Positions 46,853 to 58,436 of a stretch of DNA of 64,000 nucleotides are shown here, in pieces (the stretch's first letter is position 1; each line of letters starts with the position of its first letter). The DNA is from Malaya genurostris. Its lineage: Eukaryota > Arthropoda > Insecta > Diptera > Culicidae. A program made the position numbers and the translations under genes. Below the pieces are notes generated by a model. That model did not search any database. It had not been told where the DNA came from and saw only the letters and a program-made list of their open reading frames with translations. Location: positions 111,655,067 to 111,719,066 of the forward strand of contig NC_080571.1 of NCBI RefSeq assembly GCF_030247185.1. Reading direction: 5' to 3'.

Positions 46853-46985
46853 TTCTGTTTCAACGGACTTCGCAGTCGATTCTTAGCGCACAGAATCATT
46901 GCATGACTAGTACTACGATCCTACTGATACTAAGTATCCTTCCAGGTCGGGACTCATCGAACCACCAACCCGGGGCAAGGTCCGT
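46853..46985 (-). mobile_element. tRNA-derived SINE, copy 3, promoter deleted
   Basis: In reverse complement: ccggggttggtggttcgatg, agtcccgacctggaaggat, gtaggatcgtagtactagtc, aagaatcgactgcgaagtcc, gttgaaacagaa. The stretch between the A and B boxes is missing: ggttc of the A-box region is joined straight to the gttcga of the B box, probably through the shared gttc. Confidence 0.8.
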
Positions 46986-47035
46986 ATGAACCGCCAACTC
47001 CGCGTCAAGGTCCGTGGAAATAATGTCAGTTTTAA
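46966..47035. repeat. Imperfect tandem duplication, about 33 bp
   Basis: accaacccggggcaaggtcc and ccaactccgcgtcaaggtcc, each followed by gt, lie side by side at the head of SINE copy 3. Confidence 0.55.
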
Positions 47036-47827
47036 CATCGCTAAACAAAGCATGCGTCACAAACGTCGTAAAGGGTTGGTAGTTGTACGCCGTTTCGATA
47101 CGAATCCACGATGTGTCTCTGCTACGAATCACTTGCAATGATTGAATATAGTTTCAAAAACAATCATTTCGAATTGCTTTGGAATAGCACTGAGCGATGC
47201 AATCTCGTGGACGTTGTTGATGTCTCCAGACTATCCAGAAAACAGGAAAGATCACGGATGCGATGGATATAAACAGTTGAAGAGATGTGAGGTTTCAAAT
47301 GATGGAGCATTTTTCTATAAAGATTGCAGCAATACTTCAGGCCCAGAAGAGTTCAAGGGTTTCTTTTTAGTAATAGCCATTTGTATCGATTTAAGGTCAT
47401 TATAACTTTAGAAAGTGGGTTTCTCCATTATCGCTAGATAAATCTTCGTGAAAAAACACTACTTAATTTAGAAAAACCAACTTCATGAACTGATATTTCT
47501 ATTTTGAATTTTTATTCAACAACGGTGGGAAAAACACTTTTGCGTAGCAATTCGCAACTAGTTCTGATGCGACTAAGTCCAACCTATGGTGCCACAAGAG
47601 CTCAAACATGTTTTGTATGTTGCACTGGTTAAAACAAGGTGTTTCTGTATAACATAATGAACAACCAATTATTTAGGTTTCCAAACATATCATCCCAATC
47701 AGTGATTCTCAAAGTGCTTCCTACAGCCTGAGCAATGAACTCAAAACTGTCAATAGGTGGACAATGAGTCGCAAATAGTGGGTTTCATCACAAAAAATCT
47801 ATCTGAGAAAACCTAACAGAAAATGTA
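47036..47827. other. Non-coding gap
   Basis: An 87-codon plus frame (47142-47405) has no recognisable motif. Nothing else was seen. Confidence 0.35.
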
Positions 47828-47838
47828 TTCGTGATAAG

Positions 47839-48974
47839 TTTTATTCAAAAGATATTTTTATTCAGGCCTATTTGCGTACAAGCTTTACGTGGCCGATTGG
47901 GCCGATTTTTTGAATAATTTTTTTTTTGTATTGGATCTCGTTGTCACCCTTTTTCTAGGGGGAGAGAAGCTTCCATTTCCCTCCTTGAGGGGGACTTTGT
48001 TCGTGGCTCGTCTCGTCATCCATTGCCGCATCGGTGGTATTGTTCGCAATTTGAGTTCGTTGCTAGTTGCTGTAGTTGCGTTTTGTTGTACATTGGTTGC
48101 AGTTGCTGGTTGGTTGGAAGGTAAGTTGTTAACTGCAGCTGGTGGACTTTGTTCTATAGGGGATACGTTGGATGGTTTCGTTGAAGGGGATGCTTCATTG
48201 TTGTTGGTGGCTGTCACAGGTGTACTGGGGTTGCTTGGGGTTGGTGTGAAGGAAACACCGTTGTCCTTTGGTGTAGTTGTCTCCTTGTCCAGGTTATCAC
48301 ATAACAGCTTTTTGGTAATATTGACATGTGGCCATCTGATTGTCATAGGTAAGAAGTGATTTGCACGGGATTTTTGTATCCTGACCGAAAGTCACATAAA
48401 AAGGTATAGACCTCTTCAAGCGCATGCGCCATTTAGAATACCGGGGAAAAAGTTCTTCCACTTTTCTTTTTCGATAGAAAGAACCTCTCCGTATTGGGAC
48501 ATAGTTTTGCGAATATAAGGATCGATGACACTTGAGGGAAGATCATGCACACGCACTTCTATAGCACTATCTTCCATATATACTGGAATGTTATACTTAA
48601 TGTTTTCGTGCTCCACATAGTGCACATTGTTATTGTCTTCAGCGAATTGAATTGCATCCAACTTTTTATAAAACAGGATGTAAACAACATTATTTGTCTT
48701 ATTGCATTGAAGTAAATTCATACGTTTGATATCAAGATGCATTTGCGTTTTAAGCAAACCTTCAAGTTCTCGTATCGAAGGTCGAATTTTGCACTGCCTG
48801 AAGTCAACAATAATTGTATCCTTTCGTACCGACGGTAGCTTTTGTTCGTTTGGTTCACATATTTCAAGATCGTTCTATTGTTCACTACACCAAGCACAGT
48901 ATTGGTTTCTTCCGTCTCGAATGTAAACGGTTTCATTTTATCGACTTACTTATATAACATGTGTAAGCGAACTG
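47839..48974 (-). mobile_element. ORF1-only (gag-only) non-LTR element, copy 3
   Basis: Reverse-oriented: the 5' end CAGTTCGCTTACAC (reverse complement) is at 48974, the 3' end aggcctgaataaaaatatct near 47845. Flanked by ttcgtgataag (47828-47838) and ttcatgataag (48975-48985), one mismatch in eleven. The A-tail is almost absent. Confidence 0.8.
47885..48872 (-). pseudogene. LINE ORF1p, copy 3
   Basis: The start codon is changed: the family's ATGAGTGAACC reads ATATGTGAACC near 48870. The N-terminal half is open (TIIVDFRQCKIRPSIREL, IEVRVHDLPSSVIDPYIRKT, SQYGEVLSIEKEKW, FFPGILNG) until a deletion of about 13 bp near 48425 shifts the frame. The knuckle reads CQYYQKAV, with the second Cys replaced by Tyr, and nine bases covering the HYGKP part are missing. 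The linker (NNLPSNQPATATNVQQNA and similar) and the basic tail PPRKRVTTRSNTKKK stay open for 153 codons. The antisense 156-codon frame over this region is a shadow. Confidence 0.75.
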
Positions 48975-48985
48975 TTCATGATAAG

Positions 48986-49680
48986 CTCATATACGAATAC
49001 TTTTATTACATTACGAAGTAGTAAGTAAACTTGGTTTCATAAATTTCGACAACTTTGATAGCGAGTAATATGAATTTTCATGATGCACAAGCAAAATTAT
49101 GACAGGTCGCTACTCTTGCTTTGATGCCATTTCCTCATTTGAGCAGCTCATATCAAAACCAAACAATAGGCGTGATACTAATAATAGTTCCTTGATTTAA
49201 AAACATACGGTTGCGGTGATAGAAATATAGAATAACAGGTTGTATAATAAATAAATAAATGCCTCAAAACAAAACAATTTAGTTTATGAATAAACCGTAA
49301 TCCGCCCCAACGAGAGCTATCAATAGAAGTAAAAATAATAGGTATAACTTGTTCTTTTGCTTACTGTATTGCACTTATCATACTACATTTTTTCAGAGCT
49401 AAACAAACTTTCCACATGTCGAGTTTCGGAATGGTTCGTCTGTTGAATGAAATTCAATTACTTTTTGGAAAATAAATACCGAAATTTAAAATTTTGACTA
49501 AAAGTTCAAACTATTTGCAAAACATATATATGCAATATATGCACTTTTAATTCATAGACAAATTTTAAAAATGACAAATTTCTTTTACATTCTAACTTTC
49601 CCTGAGAGAAAAGATAATGTGCTGCTAATTTAAATTCAATGTCATGAACGCAATGAAAAAAATATCGCAATCAAAGTAAC
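48986..49680. other. Non-coding gap
   Basis: AT-rich, no feature recognised. Confidence 0.4.
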
Positions 49681-49753
49681 TTCACGGATAAAAATCTATT
49701 ACCGGTACCATAATTTCTTAATCATGAAATCATGAACCATGCATTCTCATAAA
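49681..49753 (+). repeat. Left half of the palindromic MITE
   Basis: cacggataaaaatctattac, cggtaccataatttcttaat, atgaaatcatgaaccatgc match 23886-23955. The copy stops at the 5' end of RTE-like copy B, and no right half appears after it. Confidence 0.8.
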
Positions 49754-50179
49754 GGTTGGTAAACGACTGGACAATGCGCAATTCAGGCCCCAATGTGATT
49801 CATAGCCTCTTGTCCAATAACTCCTATCCCTACCTCCCCGCGGTGCCGGCTGGGGTGCGAGTAACCATAGAAAAGATCGGGTAACCAACCCCGGTGGGAC
49901 CTTGGTCGTATGCTGACAGGAAAGGGGGGCTTGCTTTCTCTTTACAGATAGCAAGCCTACCCGAGCGTCTGTTCCCCATGTTGGGGCGGCTCGAAACAGC
50001 GTCTGTTCTCCATGTTAGGAGCGGCTGATTACCGTCCTTGTGTCAGTGTGGGACTCTAAACAGTGCTGACACGATGGCCCTCCGGCGAGACAGGAGGTTA
50101 GTACAGACCTAACAAGCCGCCCGGAAATACGCATAATCAGGATATAAATACAACTCGGGATAATCGGCAAAGACCTACG

Positions 50180-51100
50180 CGACGAAATAAGGACTACGAT
50201 TGGAAGCTTGGCACATGGAACTGCAAATCGCTTGGCTTCCCAGGATACGACCGAATGCTGCATGATGAGCTTCAAATCCGCGGCTTCGATGTCGTAGCAC
50301 TGCAGGAACTTTGTTAGACGGGACAGAAGGTGTGGAAAAGTGGGCATCAAGTGGCTACCTTCGACCAGAGCTGTGGGAAAAACAGCGTTGTAGGAACGGG
50401 ATTTGTAGTGTTGGGCAAGATGTGCCATCGCTTGATTGGGTGGAAGCCAATCAGTGATAGAATGTGCGTATTGAAAATCAAGGGCCGTTTCTTCAATTAC
50501 AACATCATCAACGTGCATTGCCCACATGAGACGAGACCCGATGACGAGAAGGAAGCATTTTACGCGCAGCTGGAACGAACCTACGACAGCTGTCCACGGC
50601 GGGATGAAAAACTTGTCATCGGCGACATGAATGCTCAGGTATCCCGGGAGGCAATGTACAGGCCTGTGATCGGGCTGGAGAGCCTGCACGCGGTAACAAA
50701 CGACAACGGTCAACGATGCGTGAACTTTGCAGCCTCCCGAGGAATGGTAGTTCGAAGCACCTTCTTCCCCCGCAAAGATATCCACAAAGCCACCAGGAGA
50801 TCACCTGATCAACATACGGAAAATCAAATCGAGCACGTTCTCATCGACGGGCGATTCTTCTCCGACGTCATCAATGTCCGCACTTACCGCAGTGCCAACA
50901 TTAATTCTGACCACTACCTTGTTGGAGTTTGTATGTGCTCAAAACTATCGACGGTTCACAACACTCGTGGCATAGGAACGCCGGGATTCAATCTTGAGCA
51001 TCTACGTAGCGTTCGTACTGCAGAGGAATACGCGCAACAACTGGAGCAAGTGCTACCAACGGAAGAGCAGCTTGGTGCGGCGACTCTTGAAGACGGCTGA
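50180..51100 (+). pseudogene. RTE-like endonuclease domain, copy B
   Basis: Readable from KLGTWNCKSLGFPGYDRM and FDVVALQELC-stop-TGQKVW, where TAG replaces the Trp codon of copy A, then open for 256 codons (50330-51100). It contains IINVHCPHETRPDDEKEAFY, KLVIGDMNAQVSREAMY, FAASRGMVVRSTFFPRKD, NQIEHVLIDGRFFSDVI and INSDHYLVGVCMCSKLS. The catalytic SDH motif is intact here, unlike copy A. In copy A the DHV segment reads IDHV; here it is IEHV. The frame ends at QLGAATLEDG-stop. The following linker (RRMQQGRVFRRKKRHQADQD...NRSRRGFTPQAEMC, 51171-51437) is in another frame. Confidence 0.8.
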
Positions 51101-51588
51101 AGGAATATAAGATCCGCCGTGAGTAGCACTGCTTCAACCGTACTAGGTACAAGGTTATCGAATCGAGAAAATGACTGGTTTGACGGCGAATGTCAGTAGT
51201 TGGACGAAGAGAAGAATGCAACAAGGGCGAGTTTTCCGGAGGAAAAAGCGCCACCAGGCAGACCAAGATCGCGAAGCGATGGAACTGCTGTACCGCGCAA
51301 ATGATACACGGAAATTCTATGAGAAGTTGAACCGCTCACGTAGAGGCTTCACGCCACAGGCCGAAATGTGCAGAGATACCAGTGGTAACCTTCTCACGAA
51401 CGAACGTGAGGTGATCGACAGGTGGAACCAGTACTAAGACGAGCATCTGAATGGCGAAGCACAGGATACAGAGAACGACACAGGAATCAATCTGGGTGCA
51501 CGCTCAGCCGACGACAGATTCCCAGCACCTGATCTGACGGAGATAAGTGAGTAGATCGGCAAGCTGATGATCAACAAAGCCGCGGGCA

Positions 51589-52890
51589 ATGACCAGTTAC
51601 CAGGCGATTTCTAAGATTTGGGAGGAGGAGATTATACCGCAGGAATGGATGGATGGAGTGGTATGTCCCGTCTACAAAAAAGGCGATAAGCTAGATTGTT
51701 GCAAATACCGCGCAATCACATTACTCAACGCCGCCTACAAGGTACTCTCCCAAATCCTTTGCCGTCGTCTATCACCAATAGCTAAGGAATTCGTAGGGCC
51801 GTACCAAGCGAGATTTACTGGAGCCCGCGCCACTACGGAGCACATATTCGCGATAAGACAAGTACTCCAGAAGTGTCGTGAATACAACGTATCCACGCAT
51901 CACCTATTAATTGACTTCAAAGCGGCATACGACACAATCGATCGAGAACAGCTATGGCAGATAATGCACGAATACGGTTTCCCGGATAAACTGACGCGAT
52001 TGGTCAAAGCAACGATGGATAGAGTGATGTGCTACGTCCGAGTATCTGGGACGCTATCGAGTCCCTTCGAATCTCGGAGAGGGCTACGTCAAGGTAATGA
52101 ACTTTCTTGTATCTTGTTCAATATAGCCCTGGAAGGTGTGATTCGAAGACCGAGGATCGACACGATCTTCCGAAAGTCCGTACAACTTTTTGGTTTCGCT
52201 GACGATATTGATATTGTAACACGTAACCTTGAGAAGATGACGGAAACCAACATCGCCGGACTGAAAGATGAAGCTAGACGTATCGGACTGGCAATAAATG
52301 CGTCGAAAACAAAATACATGAGAGGAAGAGGCTCTAGAGAAGAAACACTGCGCCTCCCACCACGAATATTAATAGACGGTGACGATATCGAGGTGGTTAA
52401 CGAGTTTGTGTATTTGGGCTCACTGGTGACCGCCGAAAATGACACCAGCAGAGAAATACATAGACGTATTTTGGCAGGGAATCGCGCGTACTTTGGACTC
52501 AGAAAAACCCTCCGATCGAGAAAAGTACGCCACCGCACGAAATTGACCATCTACAAAACGCTAATTAGACCGGTTGTTCTCTATGGCCACGAGACCTGGA
52601 CTATGTTGGCAGAGGACTATCGCGCCCTCAGTGTTTTTGAAAGAAAGATGCTGAGAACCATCTATGGCGGAGTGCAGATGGAAGACGGAACGTGGAGACG
52701 GCGTATGAATCACGAATTGCAACAGCTGCTAAGGGAATCACCCATCGTACGGACAGCTAAAATCGGATGTCTACGATGGGCTGGGCATGTGATAAGGATG
52801 TCGGACGACAGCCCAGTGAAAATGGTTCTTGAATCTAATCCGACTGGTACAAGAAGAAGAGGAGCGCAGCGAGCAAGGTGGATAGATTAA
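51589..52890 (+). pseudogene. RTE-like reverse transcriptase domain, copy B (433-codon open frame)
   Basis: Longest open frame in the window. It starts just after a 50-bp deletion at about 51607, relative to copy A, and shows IPQEWMDGVVCPVYKKGDKL, TTEHIFAIRQVLQKC, HLLIDFKAAYDTIDREQLW (motif A, catalytic Asp), SRRGLRQGNELSCILFNIAL (motif B), FGFADDIDIVTRNLEK (motif C), INASKTKYMRGRG, LGSLVTAENDTSREI, IYKTLIRPVVLYGHETWTML and the C-terminal IGCLRWAGHVIRMSDD...RARWID. All RT catalytic residues are encoded. It lacks its own start and is cut off from the endonuclease by stops and frameshifts, so as a LINE protein it is broken. Confidence 0.85.
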
Positions 52891-53377
52891 GTGGAGGGTG
52901 ATCGCAGAAGCGTCCGTGCCTTGAGTGGCTGGCGAAGAGCAGCCATGGACCGAGTTATGTGTAGACGTATTCTTGATACAGCAAAGGACACCCCAGGCCT
53001 ATAGCAGTTAGTATTCTTGGATTCTTGAATGATTATGACCTTCAGCTTTGTTTAGTTTTCGATAAATAAACGCTGGATCAGTTTGGGCAAGAAAAAGTAT
53101 CTGATGAAAAACAAAAAATTTTCTTCCTTCAATCTCGCAATGTATGGTGTGTGTAGAGACCAAAATCAAAAGATGTTTTTTGTTTTTCAATGTATGACTT
53201 GATAGCAGTTTTTTCAGAATTTTTTTTAATTTGGCTGATTTTGTGATAATAACCCGAAATTGTCCGGGAAAATATTTTCTACGTATGCCAGTCAAATCTA
53301 GCGGCGTCACACCTAATAAGAAGCTTCGATGAGCGTTGAGAGTCCGAAGGGAGAAATGGAGTGATCGTAACAGTGGC

Positions 53378-53730
53378 TTAATGGAAAGAAGAGTTAATCC
53401 GGGAGAGTGGTGCTACTGTCCATGAAACGCCCAAACATGTCAATTCGAGATATCGCTAGAAAGTCCAAGATGTCTGTAGGTTTTGTTCCGAAAATCATGA
53501 AGTGTTCTGGGTTACATGTTTCTAGGTGTAAAAAGCCCCAATTGGAAATGAAAAGCAGAAATTCAATATCATAATCCCGTTCCCGGAAACTTTACACAAA
53601 GTTGCTCACTAACGTTAAGGTCGAGTTCAGTCAAATTTCTCGGCAAGTATATTTCATTGCCAAGTTTATTTTTGATACTTAAAAGAATGCACAACGGTGC
53701 GTTTCATAAGGAAGAGTGCCGTTAGAATCG
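53378..53730 (+). pseudogene. ITmD37E-type transposase, N-terminal scrap
   Basis: MKRPNMSIRDIARKSKMSVG followed by FVPKIMKCSGLHVSRCKKPQ, then SRSRKLYTKLLTNVKVEFSQ and a QISRQVYFIAKF patch. This is the paired-like N-terminal DNA-binding region and the start of the catalytic domain. The DDE motif is deleted and stops follow. It is close in type to MSIRDFAKKAGTSVGKIQR at 35.1 kb. Confidence 0.7.
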
Positions 53731-54091
53731 TCTATTGCCATTCTATTTTGCCCATAACTCATAAAATTCACCGGATCTTCGTCCAATTGAATGATTATGA
53801 AGACGGAACTTCGCAAATATCTCAAAACTATTAAAACAGAGCAGGAGTTGACGAAAATTTAGCTTAAAACAAAAAAAAATGCTTGGAAAATCGGTCGAAC
53901 AAAATTTGATGGGTGAAGTAGGCGGTAGGCGGATATTCTGGTAGGGAGATGAAATTGAATACAACCAATTCTATAAATCATAACTCAGTGGCTTTCCTTT
54001 CCCTGAAAATTTCAAAACGAATCCGATAATCGACTGTGATGGGCAAATATTTATGTGTCATTTTTATCGAATACACTTATTTTTAATTACC
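53731..54091. other. Non-coding gap
   Basis: No feature recognised. Confidence 0.4.
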
Positions 54092-54305
54092 TGGGTTGTA
54101 CTGAATCAGAAATAACCGTTTATCATTGCGCTCACGATTCCACTTTGAAACACTGATCAAGAGATACTGGCAGAAAGAAGCCTGCGATCATAGAGATTTT
54201 TCAGATTCCAAAAAAAGCGGCATTCCTGCTCTATTAGGTCTATGCTATTTCCCGTAGTTGTCATCATCGACACTTTCCAAACCAAGAACAACAAACAAAT
54301 TGAGC
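54092..54305 (-). repeat. Dispersed module shared with 62895-63008 (inverted)
   Basis: The reverse complement contains tcaatttgtttgttgttctt, ggtttggaaagtgtcgatg and, further on, gtttcaaagtggaatcg with ttatttctgattcagtacaa. The same words occur in the same order at 62905-63008 but closer together. A frame NLFVVLGLESVDDDN versus NLFVVFGLESVDNDN is preserved between them, suggesting a transposase or other protein remnant. Not identified. Confidence 0.55.
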
Positions 54306-55875
54306 CACCTCTGCCGTCAAACGAAACTCGTGAGAGTGGGAGACGTTGCGTTACTCCATACAAAGAGCACCGAACCACAAAACAAATGAGATGTCATAAA
54401 TCGCTCGAATTTTTATTCCAAAACATCCAATGAATAATAAACCACCTGACATTTCACGCCGCAAGTGAATTCCACGTTTTTCTTCGCAAGACAAAATGTA
54501 CGCAAATCAGCCATAGGAAATTCGTGTCATGATGTACATAAATATTAACCCACCCAGCAGCGCTGCGGCTTTTGACAGCGCAAAGCTGAGGTAATGAGAC
54601 TTTCCAAAAGATTTACATCTATTCCGGTGGCCATGGTACAAATGCTAATACCATCGACGCTGTTGTCCTGTCCCTGTCCCAGTTTTGGTCGGGATTCACT
54701 GTCTTCGGTTCACGGAGAGCGGGAGGAAAAGCGAACCTGGCTGACACCATTACGCTATTTCGGTACTCGTTTCGGGTATACGCGCATCTGAAAAACAATT
54801 TGTCATTCTCTCGTTAACGTCTTTAAACGAATGGCTCTTCTTTTTTTTGCTGCTCCGAGTGTATATGAATTTTTGCAGATAATACGCTTTAGCCAGCTCC
54901 TAATTGTGGAAGGGGAATATTAAGAATAACAAGGTAAAATTTCGGCCCATTCTCCATCATTAAGATTTCTAGCACCACGCAAAAGCAGATGATGTATTAA
55001 AACAAAAAAGAAACTAGGGTACTAAGTTGTGCGTTAAGTGAATGCCGCTTGGCCCATTGCTATGAGTAAAACTGGAAATGGTTCCATTTATTTTCCGCTG
55101 CGAAATTATGTTTACCGCATGATTGATAGGTTCGGAATACAAATAATCTGCTGGCTAGATACGAAGCTACCTTTCCCAGTCTAAGAACTTGTCATTTTTG
55201 AAAATTATTACACTAGTTACAAGACGATGGTGGTTTTGACGGATTTAAACTTAGTTCGTAACGGTTATTGATCAATTGCTTTTTGATGAGCTGAACAACA
55301 ACAACCACGAGGTTTTTGTTCAAGTCGGTCAACACTTATATCGGCGAGCTAATATTTCATCCTAGCTTACCTGTTTTTGATAAAGTTAGAAAGTGGGTCC
55401 GGAGTGCTTAAATAAAAATGTTAAGGTCCCCATACACGATCAGTTTTAAGGAGATTTCAAATGAACCTTGGATAAAATGAAAAACTGAACGACTAACTGA
55501 ACAGTCAGTTTGATCAGTTTTTTTATGTGCAACCTAATGCATTGAACCGCTAACCCGGATTACGGAAAGCTGTACACTTCGATAAATGGCAAAACGTGCT
55601 CCATTTCTGATACACTCATTGTGTTAGTTGAAAAAACTGATGGACATCATCTGTCAATTAATTGAATAAAACTGAACTCAATAGCTTCAGTTGAAATTCC
55701 GGTCGCTTGGCCGGAAGAATTCAACAGTTATTTAAGTTAATCGAACTAAAAACCGTAAAACTAAAAGTGTATGGTGGCCATTACATTTACACATTTTACG
55801 AAGAGAAATGAGTAGATTTGTATAGTAAATTCTGATAACAAAACCTAGAGGTTTTCTGATACCCTTCAAAATAAG
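54306..55875. other. Stretch without a recognised gene
   Basis: Short frames only. A short GC-rich patch lies near 54555-54590. No repeats noted. Confidence 0.4.
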
Positions 55876-56395
55876 GATTAATACGTTAGTCGTGCAAACA
55901 CCGTTGAAGAACCACGCTCTAGTCGTCAAAATGAGACTGTTGTTCCGGTAATCGCCTGAAAAGCACTCCATCGTTATGGAACACAGAGAGTTGAAGCTGC
56001 AGGAGATAACCATCATCTTAAAGATATCAAAAGGAAGTATATTCACAACTTTGCAAGAACACTTGAATATAAAAAAATACTTGCAAAGTCGGTGCCGCAT
56101 TTTCGTATAGCTAATCTGAAACAACTTATGGCTGAATTGAAACTCGAATTACTACCGAATCCTCCATATTCACCGGATCTAGCCCCCAGCGACTATATTC
56201 TATTCCTAATTTTAAAAATGTAGGTTGTTGGAAAGAATACTAAATGTGAAGATTACCCCTGCGACTGAAGCGTTTTTTAGACCAAAGAAAAATCGTGGAA
56301 TAAAAGTTGCAGAGACATGGGGGAAAACCATTGAAATAATTGTATTACTCTTCAGGACAAATCCATTGATGAATAAAATCAACATTTAAAACAAA
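55876..56395 (+). pseudogene. mariner-type transposase relic
   Basis: Plus-strand patches: ISKGSIFTTLQEHLNIKKYL (helix-turn-helix region, about 56025-56085), then LELLPNPPYSPDLAPSDYIL at 56133-56205, the classic block carrying the third catalytic Asp of mariner, and a C-terminal remnant with SWNKSCRDMG. The whole section holding the first and second catalytic residues is missing and stops are frequent. The 130-codon antisense frame over it is a shadow. Confidence 0.7.
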
Positions 56396-56835
56396 AAGGT
56401 GTTGCTTTTTTGTCAGACAAGAGACGTTTCGGTCTATGTGTTATGTTTGCATTAAGGGGGTCAGTTAGTGTGTCAAATCTAAAACAAATCTCCAAAACTG
56501 ACAAAACGGATTTTTTATGATTTGAGGTGGGTAAAATGTTACACTTCAATTCTGTCATAATATCTTGCGAACTACTTGATTTTTTCTACTATAATTCCTA
56601 CAACATCTTCAGCATATTTGCAGCTTTAAATTCAATTGAAAGAATTTAGATTGATTAGACTCATGAAAAAAAATCTTTGAAGTTTCTCAACAAGTCTATT
56701 TTTATGAATATTTTTCTTTATTTTAGTTCCGAACAGAGTCTCGAGTACTACTAATGAACTGGTGTATGGTTTTTTGGTTTCAGATAAACAGAACTGAAAT
56801 AATCATGATAGCAGTATAGCACATATTTTTGACTT
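56396..56835. other. Non-coding gap
   Basis: No feature recognised. Confidence 0.4.
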
Positions 56836-56973
56836 TCTCTATAGAAAGGTAATTAAATTTTTGGAAAACCGACTTTCTGACGAAGCATCGGAGATCCATA
56901 GTGTTATACACCCATTCGACTCAATTTTCTCAGAAATGGTATACCACATTTTTACAAATCTGCGTTCGTTTTT

Positions 56974-57055
<82 letters not shown>

Positions 57056-58238
57056 GGTATAGAATTCGCTCGAACTTTACAAAATTTGCGTTATATGCCA
57101 ATCGATACAGCTCATATGTCATATACCAATCGATACAGCTCGACGAACTGAGCAAATGTTCGTGTGTGTATGTGTGTGTTGTCAACTAAGAGGTCGAGAT
57201 CTCAGAGATGGCTGGACCGATTTTGATCAAACTAGTCGCAAATCAAAGGTCTCCCCGTCACCCAGAACGCTATTTAATGGTTTTGAGATCGGATGTTTAC
57301 TTTTTGAGTTATACGAAATTTTTTTTTCGAAGATGACTCAACCGTTTTCTACAAACTCAGATTCATACGAAAAGTCGTATGCTCCTAAACAATGTTCCTG
57401 AATTATGTTTGGAACCGATTTCTGGTTTCGGAACAACAGGATGATATGTGAAACGAAATGAAAATTGTTGACCCATTTTTCTCGTAGATGGCTGAACCGA
57501 TCTAAAATTCAAATGAAAAGTTTTAAGATCCTGTAAAACATCTTGTTTTTCAGTCAGATCCAACTTCCGGTTTAGGGGATACAGGATAATTAGTATAAAA
57601 ATATCTATTTCACAAAAATTAATCAGGTTTATCTGGTTTACAGATTTGGATAGTCGATAACCAAATAAACTCATTTCAGTTTTAGTGGTATTCAGTTTTC
57701 GATTCGGATTTAATTCGCACACCAATTTCTCAAAGATGTTTATACTGATTTTCAAACATTTTGAAACAAATGTAAACTATACAGATACTCAGGTGAATTT
57801 ATCTGACTTCGGCAAACCGATTTTCGAATTCCGGTTCCAGTATCGAATCGTTTCTCAAAGCTCAATCGTTTTCTAAAAGAAAACCAATTCTACGAAGACA
57901 GAATAATTAATATTATCCAATTCTGACTTCCGATTCTGGAATTACAGAATAATGAATGTTTAAAATTCGAACCGGCCCTGGAAGTACCTTAAATTACCGT
58001 AAACTCTAAAGTGGAACTTACTCCGACATATCATGGAATTTTCAATCGATTGTCACACTTTTAGATTCAAATTCGATCCGATTTGCAGTTTCGTTATTAC
58101 AGAGTAATGAGTGATTGAAATCACAAATTGCCGGTCATTAAAATAATGTCATGAGAACTAAAACACCGAAGAATATTCATGCAAAAAATACATGCGGATT
58201 GATAAAAAAAGGTATCATCTCACTGCTAGGTGGATTAA
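56836..58238 (+). mobile_element. Long, diverged family A copy with (TA)n
   Basis: Begins at ctttctctatagaaaggtaa, then gttatacacccattcgactc, a TA array, a second start-like segment tcatataccaatcgatacag, a short GT tract, and at least four degenerate modules beginning at agatggctggaccgat (57205), gatgactcaaccgt (57334), gatggctgaaccgat (57487) and a weak one near 57735. It ends at aggtatcatctcactgctag-gtggattaa, the eroded right terminus. No gene. Confidence 0.7.
56981..57050. repeat. (TA)n array
   Basis: About 70 bp of TA dinucleotides inside the family A copy. Confidence 0.95.
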
Positions 58239-58436
58239 GCACGTTTTTTGGAATCAAAATGAAAATCAAATGGTTGTCATCCGGCTCTGAAATATTTTGT
58301 AACAAATTTTGAAATATTTTTGGCTGGTAAGCTTGTAAAATAACAAAAATCATAGCAAAAAATACTCTAGCGGGAACAAAATCGTAACAGATTTTGAAAC
58401 GTTTGTATCGCAATTATTATTGAATTTGATATAACT

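Larger units (their letters stand above)
49754..53010 (+). mobile_element. RTE-like non-LTR retrotransposon, copy B
   Basis: Collinear with copy A from the ggttggtaaacgactggaca 5' end through the GC-rich leader, endonuclease and RT to caggcctatagcagttag at 53010. It is the better-preserved copy, with a 433-codon open RT frame, but a 50-bp deletion and a few stops still break the single ORF. No convincing target duplication was found. The left flank is half a MITE, suggesting a deletion at insertion or later. Confidence 0.85.

Noticed and set aside
47889..48359. 156-codon plus-strand frame
   Set aside because: It is antisense to the N/T/S/P-rich linker of ORF1 copy 3. Its counterparts opposite copies 1 and 2 show the same, so low-complexity coding simply leaves the opposite strand open.
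50015..50785. 256-codon minus-strand frame
   Set aside because: Shadow of the RTE-like endonuclease on the plus strand. The plus frame has the catalytic motifs and the minus frame has none.
52089..52550. 153-codon minus-strand frame
   Set aside because: Antisense to RT motifs B and C of copy B.
55732..56124. 130-codon minus-strand frame
   Set aside because: Overlaps a mariner relic readable on the plus strand; no motif of its own.
57363..57755. 130-codon minus-strand frame
   Set aside because: Lies across degenerate family A modules, and the frame is not kept in other copies of the module.
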